Source: Prolixibacteraceae bacterium (GTDB lineage: Bacteria; Bacteroidota; Bacteroidia; Bacteroidales; Prolixibacteraceae). Taken from it: a stretch of DNA of 6,368 nt. This document shows, piece by piece, positions 6,002 to 6,368 of this stretch; within the stretch, counting starts at the first letter, position 1, and the number at the start of each line of letters is the position of its first letter. The notes under the pieces were generated by a model. The model saw only the letters and a list, made by a program, of their open reading frames with translations, was not told where the DNA came from and did not search any database. The stretch lies in NCBI GenBank assembly GCA_014380255.1, contig JACMKG010000439.1:1-6368 (forward strand). Reading direction: 5' to 3'. The position numbers and the translations under genes were made by a program.

Positions 6002-6093
6002 GCTGTTGGCTACTGGAAGCTGGCAGCTGGGAAAGACGTACTATGCAAGATAAGGCCATTCTTGCCAGCCGCCAGCTGCTAGAAGCCAGCGGC
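6002..6093. repeat. 92-bp imperfect palindrome made of 7-bp units
   Basis: The left arm (6002-6030) and the right arm (6065-6093) are complementary at 23 of 29 positions, with a 34-nt loop. The longest uninterrupted paired blocks include AGCTGGC and GCTGG. Both arms have a 7-bp rhythm: CTGGAAG, CTGGCAG, CTGG on the left, and CCAG-CCG, CCAG-CTG, CTAG-AAG, CCAG on the right. It is much more GC-rich than its flanks and lies between two minus-strand genes, 38 bp beyond the stop of the right-hand one. It resembles an intergenic repetitive element (REP/MITE-like), but only one copy is visible here. As RNA it would form a large stem-loop that could end or stabilise the upstream transcript. Confidence 0.65.
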
Positions 6094-6131
6094 TTAACAG
6101 AGCGTTCCCAAGTATTTATTGTGGTTAAAAG

Positions 6132-6368
6132 CTATAAATTGTGCACATCCCAGTCCTGGCGGTCAAACTCCTCGTTGATGCAGTATTCAATCTTTTTCTC
6201 GTCAATGCAGTCTTTCAGAATATCCAGCACCCTGAAGTTGATGATGATCTGTTCGGCTTTCTTGTAAGGAATATGGGCTATACGGGCATACCTGCTTACC
6301 GAAATCTTCTCGTTGCTTTCCAGGTAATCCAAGAGCTTTTTCTCTGCTTCCGAATAGTTGATCAGGAT
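6132..6368 (-). CDS. C-terminal end of an unidentified protein, cut by the window edge
   Basis: The last 78 codons of a minus-strand gene are visible. The frame stays open to the right edge, so the start lies outside the window; the TTG at 6332 is internal and not a convincing start. The visible part begins ILINYSEAEKKLLDYLESN, followed by ISVSRYARIAHIPYKKAEQI, which reads like a helix-turn-helix or winged-helix segment: a short helix with small residues, a turn, then a second helix. It continues IINFRVLDILKDCIDEKKIE and ends in an acidic tail with EEFDRQDWDVHNL. I do not recognise the family. A C-terminal DNA-binding domain of a larger regulator or ATP-binding protein is possible, but that is inference only. 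The palindrome at 6002-6093 lies just beyond its stop codon. Confidence 0.6.
   Translation of the reverse strand: MLINYSEAEKKLLDYLESNEKISVSRYARIAHIPYKKAEQIIINFRVLDILKDCIDEKKIEYCINEEFDRQDWDVHNL

Noticed and set aside
5983..6267. 94-codon plus-strand frame
   Set aside because: It runs through the palindrome and then antisense to the partial gene at the right edge; the composition is set by those elements.

Overview
The window looks like a chromosomal segment of a Bacteroidota bacterium. The grounds are: a surface lipoprotein-type GH20 hexosaminidase with a C-terminal F5/8 (discoidin-like) domain; -7 boxes of the TAnnTTTG type (a perfect match before higB, near matches before two other genes); AT-rich spacers; and almost no Shine-Dalgarno sequences (cheB is the exception). 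The genus cannot be read from the sequence.

Layout from left to right. Positions 1-149 hold a strong hairpin beyond the 3' end of a minus-strand gene. Positions 150-641 (-) encode a small exported protein of unknown function. Positions 642-1265 are AT-rich and gene-poor, with one possible decayed reading frame (1028-1213) and a good higB promoter. Positions 1266-1943 (+) carry an intact HigB/HigA toxin-antitoxin pair. Positions about 1925-2553 are gene debris: a decayed frame of unknown family; a second higB-higA copy reduced to a toxin tail plus an antitoxin with two nonsense codons and an internal deletion of about 50 codons; and, on the minus strand, a fragment matching the last codons of the GH20 gene further right. 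Positions 2736-3350 (+) encode a stand-alone CheB methylesterase domain. Positions 3517-5862 (-) encode the GH20 beta-N-acetylhexosaminidase. Positions 6002-6093 are a 92-bp imperfect palindrome built from 7-bp units. Positions 6132-6368 (-) are the C-terminal end of an unidentified protein that enters from beyond the right edge.

The genes do not form one pathway. higBA is a self-contained two-gene operon. The GH20 enzyme would release N-acetylhexosamines from glycans at the cell surface. CheB is an orphan here: no receptor, cheR or cheA is visible. The clearest theme is turnover: paralogous remnants of both higBA and the GH20 3' end lie between the intact copies, and the two GH20-type 3' ends flank cheB in the same orientation. 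I see no convincing new multi-gene system; the most useful observations are the annotated remnants, the palindrome and the orphan CheB.
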